A DNA stretch of 9,910 nucleotides from Rubrobacter sp. (GCA_013695335.1 JACDAR010000291.1:1-9910); one strand, 5' to 3'; numbered from the stretch's first letter, positions 1 to 6,386 are shown. Translations and numbers: made by a program. Notes: a model not told the origin generated them from the sequence alone.

Positions 1-226
1 AGCCGGGAACTGCGTCGGGGCGGCACCGCTTACAGGCCCTGAAGCCAGCCCGCTGCGCCGCCGCAGCCGTCGGATAGAAGCTGGTATTCCCCCGCTTCGG
101 CGTGATGGCCGGACAACTCGGCCGACAATAGATGCCGGTCGTGGATACCGCCGTGAAGAACCAGCCGTCGAAGCGGGCGTCGCGGCTCCTGACGGCCCTG
201 TAGCAATGTTCGAAGTCTCTTATCAT
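1..226 (-). CDS. alkA: Ada-type zinc-binding N-terminus of an AlkA/Ada alkylation-repair protein (3' end outside window)
   Basis: The gene runs off the left edge, so only its first 75 codons are visible. It opens with an Ada-like metal-binding domain. Cys34 and Cys38 lie in GIYCRPSC and Cys65 and Cys68 in ACKRC, the four-cysteine zinc site that in Ada accepts a methyl group from DNA phosphotriesters. The opening DFEHCYRAVRSRDARFDGWF is typical of actinobacterial proteins that carry Ada and AraC-type domains before an AlkA 3-methyladenine glycosylase. AlkA fusion is therefore favoured over true Ada, but the deciding C-terminus is absent. I chose the ATG at 226; an in-frame GTG at 250 is possible, and neither has a clear ribosome binding site. 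A TATACT -10-like box lies at 285-290 without a good -35. The 80-base gap to azlD allows either read-through from the azl operon or its own promoter. Confidence 0.85.
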   Translation of the reverse strand, partial: MIRDFEHCYRAVRSRDARFDGWFFTAVSTTGIYCRPSCPAITPKRGNTSFYPTAAAAQRAGFRACKRCRPDAVPG

Positions 227-306
227 GGTCGTGATTCTAGATCGCCCCACTCAGATTACTGGCGGAAATCGGACTTCGACGTGGAGTATATTTAGCCGCT
301 TCGTGG

Positions 307-612
307 TCATCCGATCAGGGCACGCAGTATCAGAACAGCGCCGACTCCTGTCAGCATGGAAGCCAGCAGGTTTCCGCCCTTGAGGGCGACGGCAACGACG
401 GCCAGCGCGGCCAGGGCTTCGACGATTCCGCCAGAGACTATGACGGGCGCGACTAGTGAGACCAGGATCGCACCCGGAATGTAACCAAGCCACGCCTCCA
501 CGCGCCCCGACAGGGGAAGCCGGCTCGCCAGCCACAGGCCGCCCACGCGCGTGGCGTAGGTGGCGAGCGCCATGAGCACGATGGCGATGATGGTCTGTCC
601 GTCAATCCGCAC
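307..612 (-). CDS. azlD: AzlD family transporter subunit (first azl pair, small partner)
   Basis: This 101-residue hydrophobic protein has the AzlD signature near its N-terminus (ATYATRVGG, residues 17-25), a short polar loop, and about three further membrane segments. AzlD is the small partner of AzlC in the LIV-E type export of branched-chain amino acids and analogues such as azaleucine; both sit in the cytoplasmic membrane. I chose the GTG at 612, which overlaps the end of the upstream azlC by 11 bases. This matches the same 11-base overlap in the other azl pair and gives the normal family length. A longer open frame to 753 lies inside azlC and is not used. The product is confident at family level. 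The actual substrate cannot be read from the sequence. Confidence 0.88.
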   Translation of the reverse strand: MRIDGQTIIAIVLMALATYATRVGGLWLASRLPLSGRVEAWLGYIPGAILVSLVAPVIVSGGIVEALAALAVVAVALKGGNLLASMLTGVGAVLILRALIG

Positions 613-1318
613 GGCGTGCCACCCCCGCGAGGCTTCCCGAAAGTCCTCCGAGCAGGATGTACCATTGTCCGGGCAACCATCTTTCCGCCGCCACCGCGAC
701 GGCAGCGGCCACGATCCACGGCAGGAGATCCCGCGTTCCCCTCCACATCCCACACAAAAGCGCCAGGAATATTGCAGTGAACGCGAAGTCGAGCCCCCAG
801 CGGGCGGGGTCGGAGATGGCGTTGCCCAGTGAACCCCCGATCAGGGTCGATGTGGTCCACGAGGCGCACATGATGAGCCCGCCGCCGATGAGAAACGCCG
901 CATCCCGGCGTCCCTTGCCGAACTCGCCCATCGCCAGCGCCCAGTTCTCATCAGCCATGAAGAACGCAGATCCGTAGGCTTTGAGTCGGGATAGTCCCTG
1001 GAAATGCGGCGCGAGCGCAGCGCCCATGAGCAGGTGCCGCAGGTTGACGATGAGCGTCGCGAGCACGACCGTCGCCACGGGCACAGGCGACGCCCATAGC
1101 CCCATCACCACGAACTGCGCGGCCCCGGCGAAGACCAGCGCGCTCATCAGGGCCGCCTCACCAGCGCCGAGGCCAGCCTGACGCGCCAGCACGCCGAAGA
1201 CCAGCCCGATAGCAAACCCGCTCGCCGCGATTGGGGCGCACATCCGCGCCCCGCGCAGCGCGCCTTTCAATGTAAACGGGGCGGCATCCTTCCTGGTACG
1301 AGCTGGCTTCCCTGGCAT
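602..1318 (-). CDS. azlC: AzlC family branched-chain amino acid export permease (first pair)
   Basis: This 238-residue polytopic membrane protein is full length for AzlC. Visible family motifs are AGAAQF (residues 64-69), NLRHLLMGAALAP (92-104), ADENWA (122-127, where most AzlC proteins have TDE) and DFAFTAIFLALL (177-188). AzlC forms the large subunit of a small neutral or branched-chain amino acid exporter with AzlD. The ATG at 1318 directly follows the TAG stop of the upstream azlD-type gene, and the downstream azlD overlaps its end by 11 bases, so translation is almost certainly coupled. The Ala for Thr change in the ADE motif differs from the second AzlC in this window, which keeps TDE. 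That may reflect a different substrate range, but this is inference. Confidence 0.92.
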   Translation of the reverse strand: MPGKPARTRKDAAPFTLKGALRGARMCAPIAASGFAIGLVFGVLARQAGLGAGEAALMSALVFAGAAQFVVMGLWASPVPVATVVLATLIVNLRHLLMGAALAPHFQGLSRLKAYGSAFFMADENWALAMGEFGKGRRDAAFLIGGGLIMCASWTTSTLIGGSLGNAISDPARWGLDFAFTAIFLALLCGMWRGTRDLLPWIVAAAVAVAAERWLPGQWYILLGGLSGSLAGVARRAD

Positions 1319-1672
1319 CTAGATCACCACCGACGCCAATCCGTACGAAAGGATTCCAACGAGCACTGTGAGGCCCAGGTTCTCGAAAAGAACGGCCACC
1401 GCAACCGTCGGGGCAAGGGCGGCGCCAGTCCGGGCGAGTTCCAGCCACATATCCTGACCCGGCTCGGGGAGAACGGCCGCCACGAGCAGCGCCGCGATGA
1501 TGGAAGGTCCCACGAACCCGAGCCATCCGTCCATCGCACCAGGAGCGTCATCTGACTCGTCTATCTCTTGGCTGTCGTCTTCACGCCGCAACGCCAGCGC
1601 CAGTGGTACGACGCGCGTCAGGTAGACGCCGACCCCGATCAGGGCGAACAGAAGCGGCGAATCAGCGCCCAC
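1319..1672 (-). CDS. azlD: AzlD family transporter subunit with an acidic loop (second azl pair)
   Basis: The protein has 117 residues and shows the AzlD hallmark GVYLTRVVP (residues 15-23) in its first membrane helix, then two or three more hydrophobic segments. It is longer than its paralogue in this window because of a very acidic loop at about residues 31-47, rich in Asp and Glu, between the first and second helices. It begins at a GTG (1672) preceded by GGGGGAA and overlaps the end of the upstream azlC by 11 bases. Its TAG stop abuts the ATG of the next azlC. It presumably pairs with the azlC immediately upstream to form an export complex. Family assignment is firm; the role of the acidic loop is unknown. 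Confidence 0.88.
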   Translation of the reverse strand: MGADSPLLFALIGVGVYLTRVVPLALALRREDDSQEIDESDDAPGAMDGWLGFVGPSIIAALLVAAVLPEPGQDMWLELARTGAALAPTVAVAVLFENLGLTVLVGILSYGLASVVI

Positions 1673-2375
1673 GGTTCCCCCATCTCTTCAGGCAAACGCC
1701 AGCGACAGGACCCGCCACCCCGGCGGCCAGCACGCCCCAGCTCTCCTGCCCCGCGAAGTAAAAACCTGCGGCGACCGTACCAGCAGCCAGGATCGCGCCG
1801 ACGCTTGCGAGACGATTTCCTGACATCCTGGCCCGCGAGTCCGAAGGTATGAGCGATACGAGCAGGGCCACGAAGAGGGCTGGCAGGGCGAAGGAAAGGG
1901 CCGGGGCGACCACCGGCGCCTTCTTGGTGATGGCAGCCCCTGCGATGGCGCCGGCCGCGATGCCCGATAGCCAGGGCACCCACGCCGCGGCTTCCAGCCC
2001 CATCATCCAGCCAAAATTTGCCTGACGCTGCCTCAGACGGCCGAGCGCGACGGCGAAGATCTCGTCTGTGAGCCCGTAGGCAACCACGCCAACGCGCCAT
2101 CCCCTGATGTACCGCAGCGACGGTGCGAGGGCCGGGCCGTAGAGCACGTGCCGGAGGCTCAACAACAGGGCCGATACTCCGGCAACGAGGGCTGGGGCGC
2201 CGGATGAGATCAAACCCACCAAAGCAAACTGGCTTGCGCCAGAGTACACGGTGGCCGCCATGAAGACGGCCTCGAAGACGCTCAGACCGGCCTCCCGCGC
2301 GGCCACCCCGAAAGCTACGGCGGCAGGCAGATATCCGGCGGTCACAGGCGCTCCAGCCCGCAAACCCGCCAACAC
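1662..2375 (-). CDS. azlC: AzlC family branched-chain amino acid export permease (second pair)
   Basis: A 237-residue polytopic membrane protein of normal AzlC length. Motifs are SGASQF (residues 45-50), SLRHVLYGPALAP (73-85), the conserved YGLTDEIFA (100-108) and FALPALFVALL (162-172). With AzlD it should export branched-chain or other small neutral amino acids across the cytoplasmic membrane. I chose the GTG at 2375, 25 bases below the GNAT stop; no better ATG lies upstream in frame, and the protein then starts just before its first membrane segment. It shares the family framework with the other AzlC here but differs widely in sequence, so the pair is an old duplication or a separate acquisition, not a recent tandem copy. 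Confidence 0.9.
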   Translation of the reverse strand: MLAGLRAGAPVTAGYLPAAVAFGVAAREAGLSVFEAVFMAATVYSGASQFALVGLISSGAPALVAGVSALLLSLRHVLYGPALAPSLRYIRGWRVGVVAYGLTDEIFAVALGRLRQRQANFGWMMGLEAAAWVPWLSGIAAGAIAGAAITKKAPVVAPALSFALPALFVALLVSLIPSDSRARMSGNRLASVGAILAAGTVAAGFYFAGQESWGVLAAGVAGPVAGVCLKRWGNRGR

Positions 2376-2400
2376 CCCGCGATGTGTCAGACCCCCGATC

Positions 2401-3021
2401 CTAACCCCCGAAAACCCGCATCCTCGTGACGTACCTGGCGATTAGACGGAACATCTTCCCGCGCCACCGCGTCGTCGAGCGGTCTCCATTTTTCAAGGAA
2501 GATTCCACCACGTCCAGCCGCCAGCCCATGGGCCGCCTATGGTATCCGGCCTCCCGGAGATAGCTCGTCCGGCTGACAGCGTCCGCGCGTATCTCCCGCA
2601 CGCACATCTCGCGCGCAAGATGCCGAACCCCTGCGTACAGGGCCACGGCCAACGCGCGTTCACCGGCCCAGGGATCGGAGATCAGCGTCCCGAGCAGCAT
2701 CCGCTTTGGCTCCGTCATGTAGGACAATGCGGCGACGATCACACCATCCCGCTCGGCCACCACGAACCGCTCCTCGAAGGCGATCCAGCGCGGCAACCCG
2801 TTCAACTCCAAGAGCCGCGCGACCTTCCCATCGTCGCCATGCAAACCCCACCTGACGGTTACGGCGCTATCCCGCCCTCCAACGGTCTCCATCCAGCGTG
2901 TCGCTGCCCGTCGCGTACCACGCACCCGCCGCGCCAGACGCCGTTCTTCAGCCTCCCGCAGCAATTCCTTGCGATGGTCCTCAGCCAAACCGAGATCCAC
3001 CAGACCAACCAAACCGTGCAT
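2401..3021 (-). CDS. GNAT-like acetyltransferase family protein, first gene of the azl operon
   Basis: This 206-residue soluble protein has three parts. Residues 1-45 are a charged helix rich in Arg, Glu and Leu. Residues about 52-170 look like a GNAT fold: after VTVRWGL there is a hydrophobic strand VIVAALSY, then an Ala/Leu-rich helix around ALAVALYAGVRHLAREM, and a late YLREAGYHRRP segment like the C-terminal part of the GNAT core. The tail is basic. The classic acetyl-CoA loop (R/Q-x-x-G-x-G/A) is not clear; PWAGERALAV occupies that place. I chose the ATG at 3021 because GGAGGTGA lies just upstream, although a GTG directly before it is possible. It heads the operon with two azlCD pairs, so it may modify or sense an exported amine or amino acid. 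That link is inference. Confidence 0.65.
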   Translation of the reverse strand: MHGLVGLVDLGLAEDHRKELLREAEERRLARRVRGTRRAATRWMETVGGRDSAVTVRWGLHGDDGKVARLLELNGLPRWIAFEERFVVAERDGVIVAALSYMTEPKRMLLGTLISDPWAGERALAVALYAGVRHLAREMCVREIRADAVSRTSYLREAGYHRRPMGWRLDVVESSLKNGDRSTTRWRGKMFRLIARYVTRMRVFGG

Positions 3022-3045
3022 CACTCACCTCCGCCTCGACGCTCC

Positions 3046-3074
3046 GGTATAATTGCCATACTGCACTAGGACAA
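3046..3074 (-). promoter_or_regulatory. Putative promoter of the GNAT-azlCDCD operon
   Basis: On the minus strand TTGTCC (3074-3069) is followed after 17 bases by TATACC (3051-3046), a fair sigma-70 type match. Transcription would begin about 18 bases before the GNAT start codon, leaving room for the GGAGGTGA ribosome binding site. The -35 lies inside one TAGGACAAT repeat. The assignment rests on position and consensus only. Confidence 0.45.
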
Positions 3075-3111
3075 TTGTAAGTGACACAGTGACATAGGAC
3101 AATAGGATAAT
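3067..3111. repeat. Three TAGGACAAT repeats in the divergent control region, likely operator
   Basis: TAGGACAAT occurs exactly at 3067-3075 and 3095-3103, and TAGGATAAT (one change) at 3103-3111. Between them GTGACAC (3081-3087) and GTGACAT (3089-3095) form a second direct repeat with an 8-base step, and ACAATTGT (3071-3078) is a perfect palindrome. The copies sit on the -35 of the minus-strand promoter, the -10 of the plus-strand promoter, and the region just before the gntR start codon. A GntR-family dimer encoded next door is the obvious candidate to bind here and control both directions. The repeats are seen; the binding is inferred. Confidence 0.55.
3075..3103 (+). promoter_or_regulatory. 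Putative promoter of the gntR-like regulator
   Basis: TTGTAA (3075-3080) and GACAAT (3098-3103) are separated by 17 bases. The start would fall at or a few bases before the ATG at 3113, giving a leaderless or nearly leaderless message. The AGGA at 3104-3107 could still serve as a weak ribosome binding site if transcription begins earlier, for example from TTGCCA (3053-3058) with TGTAAG (3076-3081 is a 4/6 match at 17 bases). The choice between these is uncertain. Confidence 0.35.
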
Positions 3112-3112
3112 C

Positions 3113-4081
3113 ATGGATTTACAGATAAATTCCAAGAGCCGGGTATCGGTACACGTACAGTTGGAGGAGCAGATCAAGCACCTCATCCTGACTGGTAGGT
3201 TCGCTGTGGGGAGCAGGCTACCGAGCATCAGGGCGATGGCAGGATTCCTGCGGGTGAACCGCAACACGGTGGCACGCGTGATCTCGGACCTCGAACGTGA
3301 AGGATACGTGGAGAGCAGGCGCGGCAGCGGAGTATACGTGGTGGAGCCGCCGGTGGACGCCGAGTACCTGAGGCGCCAGGAAGTAGTGGAGCGGGTGATG
3401 GACCTTGCGGCGGCGCAGGGCATTCCGGTGGAGGATCTGGCGTCTGCGCTGCTGGCGAGGGCAGGGGCCAGAATGCTTGGGAAGACGCGGGTCACGTTCG
3501 TCGAATGCACGCCAGCGGAGCTGCACCAGTTCTCTGACGAGCTTGAGGCGCAGTTGCCCGTGGAGGTAGAGCGGGTGCTGCTAGAGGATCTGGCTGGGCG
3601 CGTATCACATGAAGAGAGTCCGCCCTGGCGGCTCGCGGTTACGACGTTCTTTCACGTCCACGAGGTACAGGAGATCGTGGAGCCGCTCGGGATCGAGACG
3701 GTGGCGCTGCTGGCTGAGGCGACGCTCGAGAGCCTGCGTCGCCTGACGGAGTTGCCGAATGGTACGCCGGTCGGCGTGGTGGGATGGGGCAAGACGTGCA
3801 TGGAGAACCTCTCGCGTTCCATCGAGGGGGCGGGCCTGGATCACCTTGCCTTCAACGAGGTTCAGATAGAGGATGAGGAAGCAACGCGAAATCTTCTGGG
3901 AGAAGTTCAGGCGGTAGTATGCTCCACCGTCACGGCCGGAAGGCTGCGTGAGATCATGGATGAAACCGGGGTCACAGAACCATCCAGGCCAGAAATCATC
4001 GAAGAGGATCGCACGCTGGATAAAGGCGGCGTGGAAATGCTCGGCCGTATACTGCGCCGTCTACCACAGACCGAAGCCTGA
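3113..4081 (+). CDS. GntR family transcriptional regulator (YtrA-like winged helix, unusual C-terminal domain)
   Basis: The protein has 322 residues. Residues about 11-77 form a GntR winged helix: the helix pair LPSIRAMAGFLRVNRNTVAR and the wing EGYVESRRGSGVYV are near-canonical, and the domain most resembles the YtrA branch. YtrA proteins normally end soon after the winged helix; this one continues for about 240 residues. The C-terminal part is neither an FCD, a UTRA nor a PLP aminotransferase domain. It alternates strands and helices (VTFVECTPAEL, LAVTTFFHVHEV, VGVVGWGKTCMENL, VQAVVCSTVTAGRL) in a way that suggests a periplasmic-binding-like or Rossmann-like sensor. It is divergent from the GNAT-azl operon and probably represses it and itself through the repeats just upstream. 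The ligand, perhaps an amino acid, is not known. Start is the ATG at 3113, with AGGA six bases before. Confidence 0.88.
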   Translation: MDLQINSKSRVSVHVQLEEQIKHLILTGRFAVGSRLPSIRAMAGFLRVNRNTVARVISDLEREGYVESRRGSGVYVVEPPVDAEYLRRQEVVERVMDLAAAQGIPVEDLASALLARAGARMLGKTRVTFVECTPAELHQFSDELEAQLPVEVERVLLEDLAGRVSHEESPPWRLAVTTFFHVHEVQEIVEPLGIETVALLAEATLESLRRLTELPNGTPVGVVGWGKTCMENLSRSIEGAGLDHLAFNEVQIEDEEATRNLLGEVQAVVCSTVTAGRLREIMDETGVTEPSRPEIIEEDRTLDKGGVEMLGRILRRLPQTEA

Positions 4082-4358
4082 TCTCAAACCCAGAAAAAGT
4101 CCGGCGTCCCAGAGGCGAGACACAGTGAATCTCCTGCGCAGGCACTCTGTAAGTATCCGACACCCACCCTGGAAATGGGGAAAGGAAAGAGAGGAGTGGC
4201 TCTTTGGACGAGTGCCGGAGTGCCTGTACTCCTAACCGCAGACTCCCGAATAGTCAAGCATTACGGGTCCCAAACCGCAGATAATTGTGCCAAAGTATGT
4301 ACGAACATCTGGTTGGTGTACGTCGGCGAGATAACCCAGACCAGCCCCGTGCAATGAG
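4082..4358. other. Gap between convergent gntR and the EAL remnant, no recognised gene
   Basis: Open frames here (for example 4175-4357 on the plus strand, 60 codons) match no family I know and lack ribosome binding sites. Base composition is visibly more AT-rich than the flanks around 4240-4320. A 10-base palindrome CCTGCGCAGG lies at 4133-4142, and a weak stem GGAGT/ACTCC at 4217-4232. I see no strong intrinsic terminator for gntR, no tRNA and no riboswitch. With the broken gene next to it, this may be decayed DNA. Confidence 0.4.
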
Positions 4359-5203
4359 TCAGCTGCGGATACGCTGCCTCCGTGGCAGGGCGTATGGCCT
4401 TCGCCAGTAACCCTGCCCGTACTCGCATCCTAGCGAACGTAGTTCCGCCAGTTCACCGGCGGTCTTCACACCCTCGGCGACCACCGTGAACCCTAGCGCG
4501 TGCGCGAAGTCGATCATCGATGAGACGATAGCCGATCGGAACTCCCGTCCAACCCCGCGATCAGCGCTCGGTCGATCTTGATTACGCTCAAGGGGATTTT
4601 CGCAACAGAGGCCAGCGAAGAGTAACCACTCCCGAAATCGTCAGGCGCGAGCTTCACCCCGTCGCCCTCCAACTTCCGCAGTATGACCTCGACCGTCGCA
4701 CCGTCCTCCATCATTGTGTTCTCGGTGATCTCCAGGATCAGATTTTCTGCCTCCAGGCCGCTTTCGGAGAGGGCGGCGGCGACTGTCTCGACCAGGCTTG
4801 GATGGCGAAACTGCCGCGGCGAAAGGTTTACCATCATCTTCAGCGGCCCTTTGGAGGAGGTTTGCTCCCGCAGGAAAGGCAACTGGCGACAGGCTTCCCG
4901 CAAGACCCAACCTCCGAGAGGTATTATGAAGCCGTTCTTCTCGGCCAGTGGGATGAACTCGGCGGGGGCCAACAAGCCATGTTCGGGATGCTCCCACCTT
5001 AGCAGCGCCTCGAAGCTTACTGTCTCTTCTGTTTCGAGAAGAACCAGGGGCTGATAATAGACCCTGAACTCCTCGCACCCTATCGCCCGCCGGAGGTCTT
5101 TCTCCAGCCTTGCGCGCCTCAGAACGGCGCTCATCACTTCCTGGGATGAGAGACAATAGCGGTCCTTGCCGACCTTCTTGCTCCTGTACATGGCGACGTC
5201 CAC
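4359..5203 (-). pseudogene. Remnant of a GGDEF-EAL cyclic-di-GMP protein, 5' truncated and frameshifted
   Basis: The visible frame starts with DVAMYRSKKVGKDRY, the very end of a GGDEF domain; everything before it is missing, and an in-frame TGA lies at about 5253, inside the end of the PRC-barrel gene. The EAL domain that follows would hydrolyse cyclic-di-GMP. It keeps FEALLRW (residues 64-70), NLSPRQF (126-132), LILEITEN (155-162), DDFGSGYSSL (188-197) and IKIDRA (208-213). The first frame ends at a TGA at 4514-4516 after a nonsense tail. The true C-terminus continues in another frame from about 4545: IDFAHALGFTVVAEGV and then GCEYGQGYW, ending at a TGA at 4359. A single lost base in the GGG run at 4544-4546 would explain this. 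Two independent lesions make a pseudogene likely, though the frameshift alone could be a sequencing error. The GTG at 5203 is only the first possible start, with no reason to think it is used. Confidence 0.85.
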
Positions 5204-5240
5204 CCTCCTCCCGACGAAGTAGCCGCTGAAGTCCCAGCTA

Positions 5241-5537
5241 CTACAACAAGGTCAGGGTTCGCAGTGCCTCATCCAGAGCGACCCGATCCGTCGGGATTAA
5301 GAGCGTCTTCGATCTCATCCAGCCCACCTTCACCCGTATGTATTGTGGTTCGTCTCTGCCGCTGGTGAAGACCCTCTCCACCTTCCCGATCTTCTGACCC
5401 AGCGGGTCAAGGAGACGGTAGCCTGCGTAGCGCTGTGGCTCTTCGACACAATCCAGGGTCTCCTGAACCTTCACCCCCGGATAGACAAGTGGCGTTTGTC
5501 TGTCCCGGCTCTGGTTCTTGTTTCCGCGCGTCTGCAC
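5241..5537 (-). CDS. Small PRC-barrel domain protein
   Basis: This 98-residue soluble protein has a basic, polar N-terminus (1-35) and one PRC-barrel at about 36-95: YAGYRLLDPLGQKIGKVERV, then YIRVKVGWMRSKTLLIPTDRV. PRC-barrels occur in RimM, photosynthetic reaction centre subunit H and many stress proteins, and act as small protein or RNA docking domains. The barrel lines up with that of the large DUF2382 protein at 8518-9804 (LAGYQIYD..KVGKVDGLF..SSVLIP), so the two are paralogous domains in one cluster. I chose the GTG at 5537 because AGGAGG (5549-5544) stands exactly six bases upstream. Longer readings to 5651 would overlap the channel gene. The TAG stop lies at the edge of the truncated GGDEF-EAL remnant, so a deletion probably joined them there. 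No partner can be named from sequence. Confidence 0.82.
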   Translation of the reverse strand: MQTRGNKNQSRDRQTPLVYPGVKVQETLDCVEEPQRYAGYRLLDPLGQKIGKVERVFTSGRDEPQYIRVKVGWMRSKTLLIPTDRVALDEALRTLTLL

Positions 5538-5561
5538 AGACTGCCTCCTAATACGCGTCGC

Positions 5562-5581
5562 GGGACCGCAAAGGCGGCCCC
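5562..5581. terminator. Strong hairpin between the CmpX-like gene and the PRC-barrel gene
   Basis: An 8-base-pair stem (GGGACCGC with GCGGCCCC, one G-U pair when read on the minus strand) encloses a four-base loop. It sits 24 bases after the channel stop and 24 bases before the PRC-barrel start codon. No T-run follows on the minus strand, so it is more likely an attenuating or mRNA-stabilising hairpin than a full terminator. Confidence 0.4.
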
Positions 5582-5604
5582 GCGTTTCTCTACTTTGTGG
5601 TTTG

Positions 5605-6375
5605 TTACTCTTCCCGTCGGAGACGGCGGGCAGTAGGCTTCTCGCCGCCATTCGGGCTGCCGACGGCGCCTGCTACGCTGCTCGTGCGGGAACTACCCTG
5701 TTGCTCTCGTTGCTGCTGGATCTTCTCCCTGGCCTCATCCCTGCGGTCGTAGGTGTCTTCGACTATCTTCCGGGCCGTGCTCTGGGCGCCGAGGCCGAAT
5801 GCTATGGCCGTGGCGAGGGCAACAGCCCCGAGAAGGATCAGGAACGTCGGGGCGATCAATTCCGGGGCGATACCTAGCTGGGTCAGCGCAGCGAAGGCCG
5901 CGAAAACGATGATGCCATACTGCGCGATGTTGCCGATGACGTTGCTACCCGTGGCCCCGCGTACTATGCCAGCCACGAAGGTCGCCAGCAGGGTGGCTAG
6001 GACCAGGATCAGGATGGCGGCTATTACCTGCGGGATGTAGGCGATGAACTGCGCCAGGACATCCGAGATCGCCGAGATCCCCAGGGTGTCCACGGCCATC
6101 GTGATAGCTATGAAGAACACCAGCCAGAAGACCAGCTTGCCAAGTATGGAGAGCGGGGTCTGTCGGGTCTGGGATCTCTCGAAGAACTGCTTGATGCCGC
6201 CCTTTTCCATCCAGCCCTCAAATCCCATGCTCTGGAGTACCTTGGTGACGACGCCCTGGAGCACCTTGGCGATGATGAAGCCGATGATGAGGATGATGAT
6301 GGCGCCGATGAGCGCCGGTAGAGCACTCAAGATGGCGCCGAGCCCGTCCGACAATGATTGCGTTATTGCCTGCAT
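5605..6375 (-). CDS. CmpX-like mechanosensitive channel family protein (conserved TM helix repeats)
   Basis: The 256-residue membrane protein has about five hydrophobic segments: roughly residues 18-40, 78-97, 108-138, 150-168 and 172-196. Two repeats of the 'conserved TM helix' type can be seen (around FIIAKVLQGVVTKVLQSMGF and LVLATLLATFVAGIVRGA). The last helix, GAVALATAIAFGLGAQSTARK, resembles the Gly/Ala-rich pore helix of MscS-like channels. It lacks the large MscS beta-domain and instead ends in a charged tail (205-256, rich in Gln, Arg and Glu). Such proteins (CmpX in Pseudomonas) are tied to osmotic shock and envelope tension. Start is the ATG at 6375 with AAGGAG six bases ahead. It lies 44 bases below the membrane protein at 6420-7169, in a run of same-strand genes with the aquaporin. 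Channel activity is inferred from family. Confidence 0.85.
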   Translation of the reverse strand: MQAITQSLSDGLGAILSALPALIGAIIILIIGFIIAKVLQGVVTKVLQSMGFEGWMEKGGIKQFFERSQTRQTPLSILGKLVFWLVFFIAITMAVDTLGISAISDVLAQFIAYIPQVIAAILILVLATLLATFVAGIVRGATGSNVIGNIAQYGIIVFAAFAALTQLGIAPELIAPTFLILLGAVALATAIAFGLGAQSTARKIVEDTYDRRDEAREKIQQQREQQGSSRTSSVAGAVGSPNGGEKPTARRLRREE

Positions 6376-6386
6376 TTCTTACTCCT
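6376..6386 (-). promoter_or_regulatory. Ribosome binding site in a leader shared by three genes (CmpX-like gene)
   Basis: AGGAGTAAGAA directly precedes the ATG at 6375. GGAGTAAG is repeated before the membrane protein start at 7169 and the DUF2382 start at 9804. Confidence 0.7.

Noticed and set aside
1639..2100. A 153-codon minus-strand frame, and a similar one at 1158-1526
   Set aside because: Both lie inside azl genes in the wrong frame and give Arg-rich translations without membrane segments.
3025..3510. A 161-codon minus-strand frame
   Set aside because: It is antisense to the GntR winged helix and would run through the divergent promoter region; its sequence is Ser/Thr/Arg-rich noise.
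4175..4357. A 60-codon plus-strand frame in the gap after gntR
   Set aside because: There is purine-rich sequence upstream but no recognised family or neighbour context; kept only as a note on the gap.
4514..4560. Programmed -1 frameshift in the EAL gene
   Set aside because: No typical slippery heptamer or strong downstream stem is seen at GACGGGAGT, and the gene has also lost its 5' half, so decay or a sequencing error is simpler.
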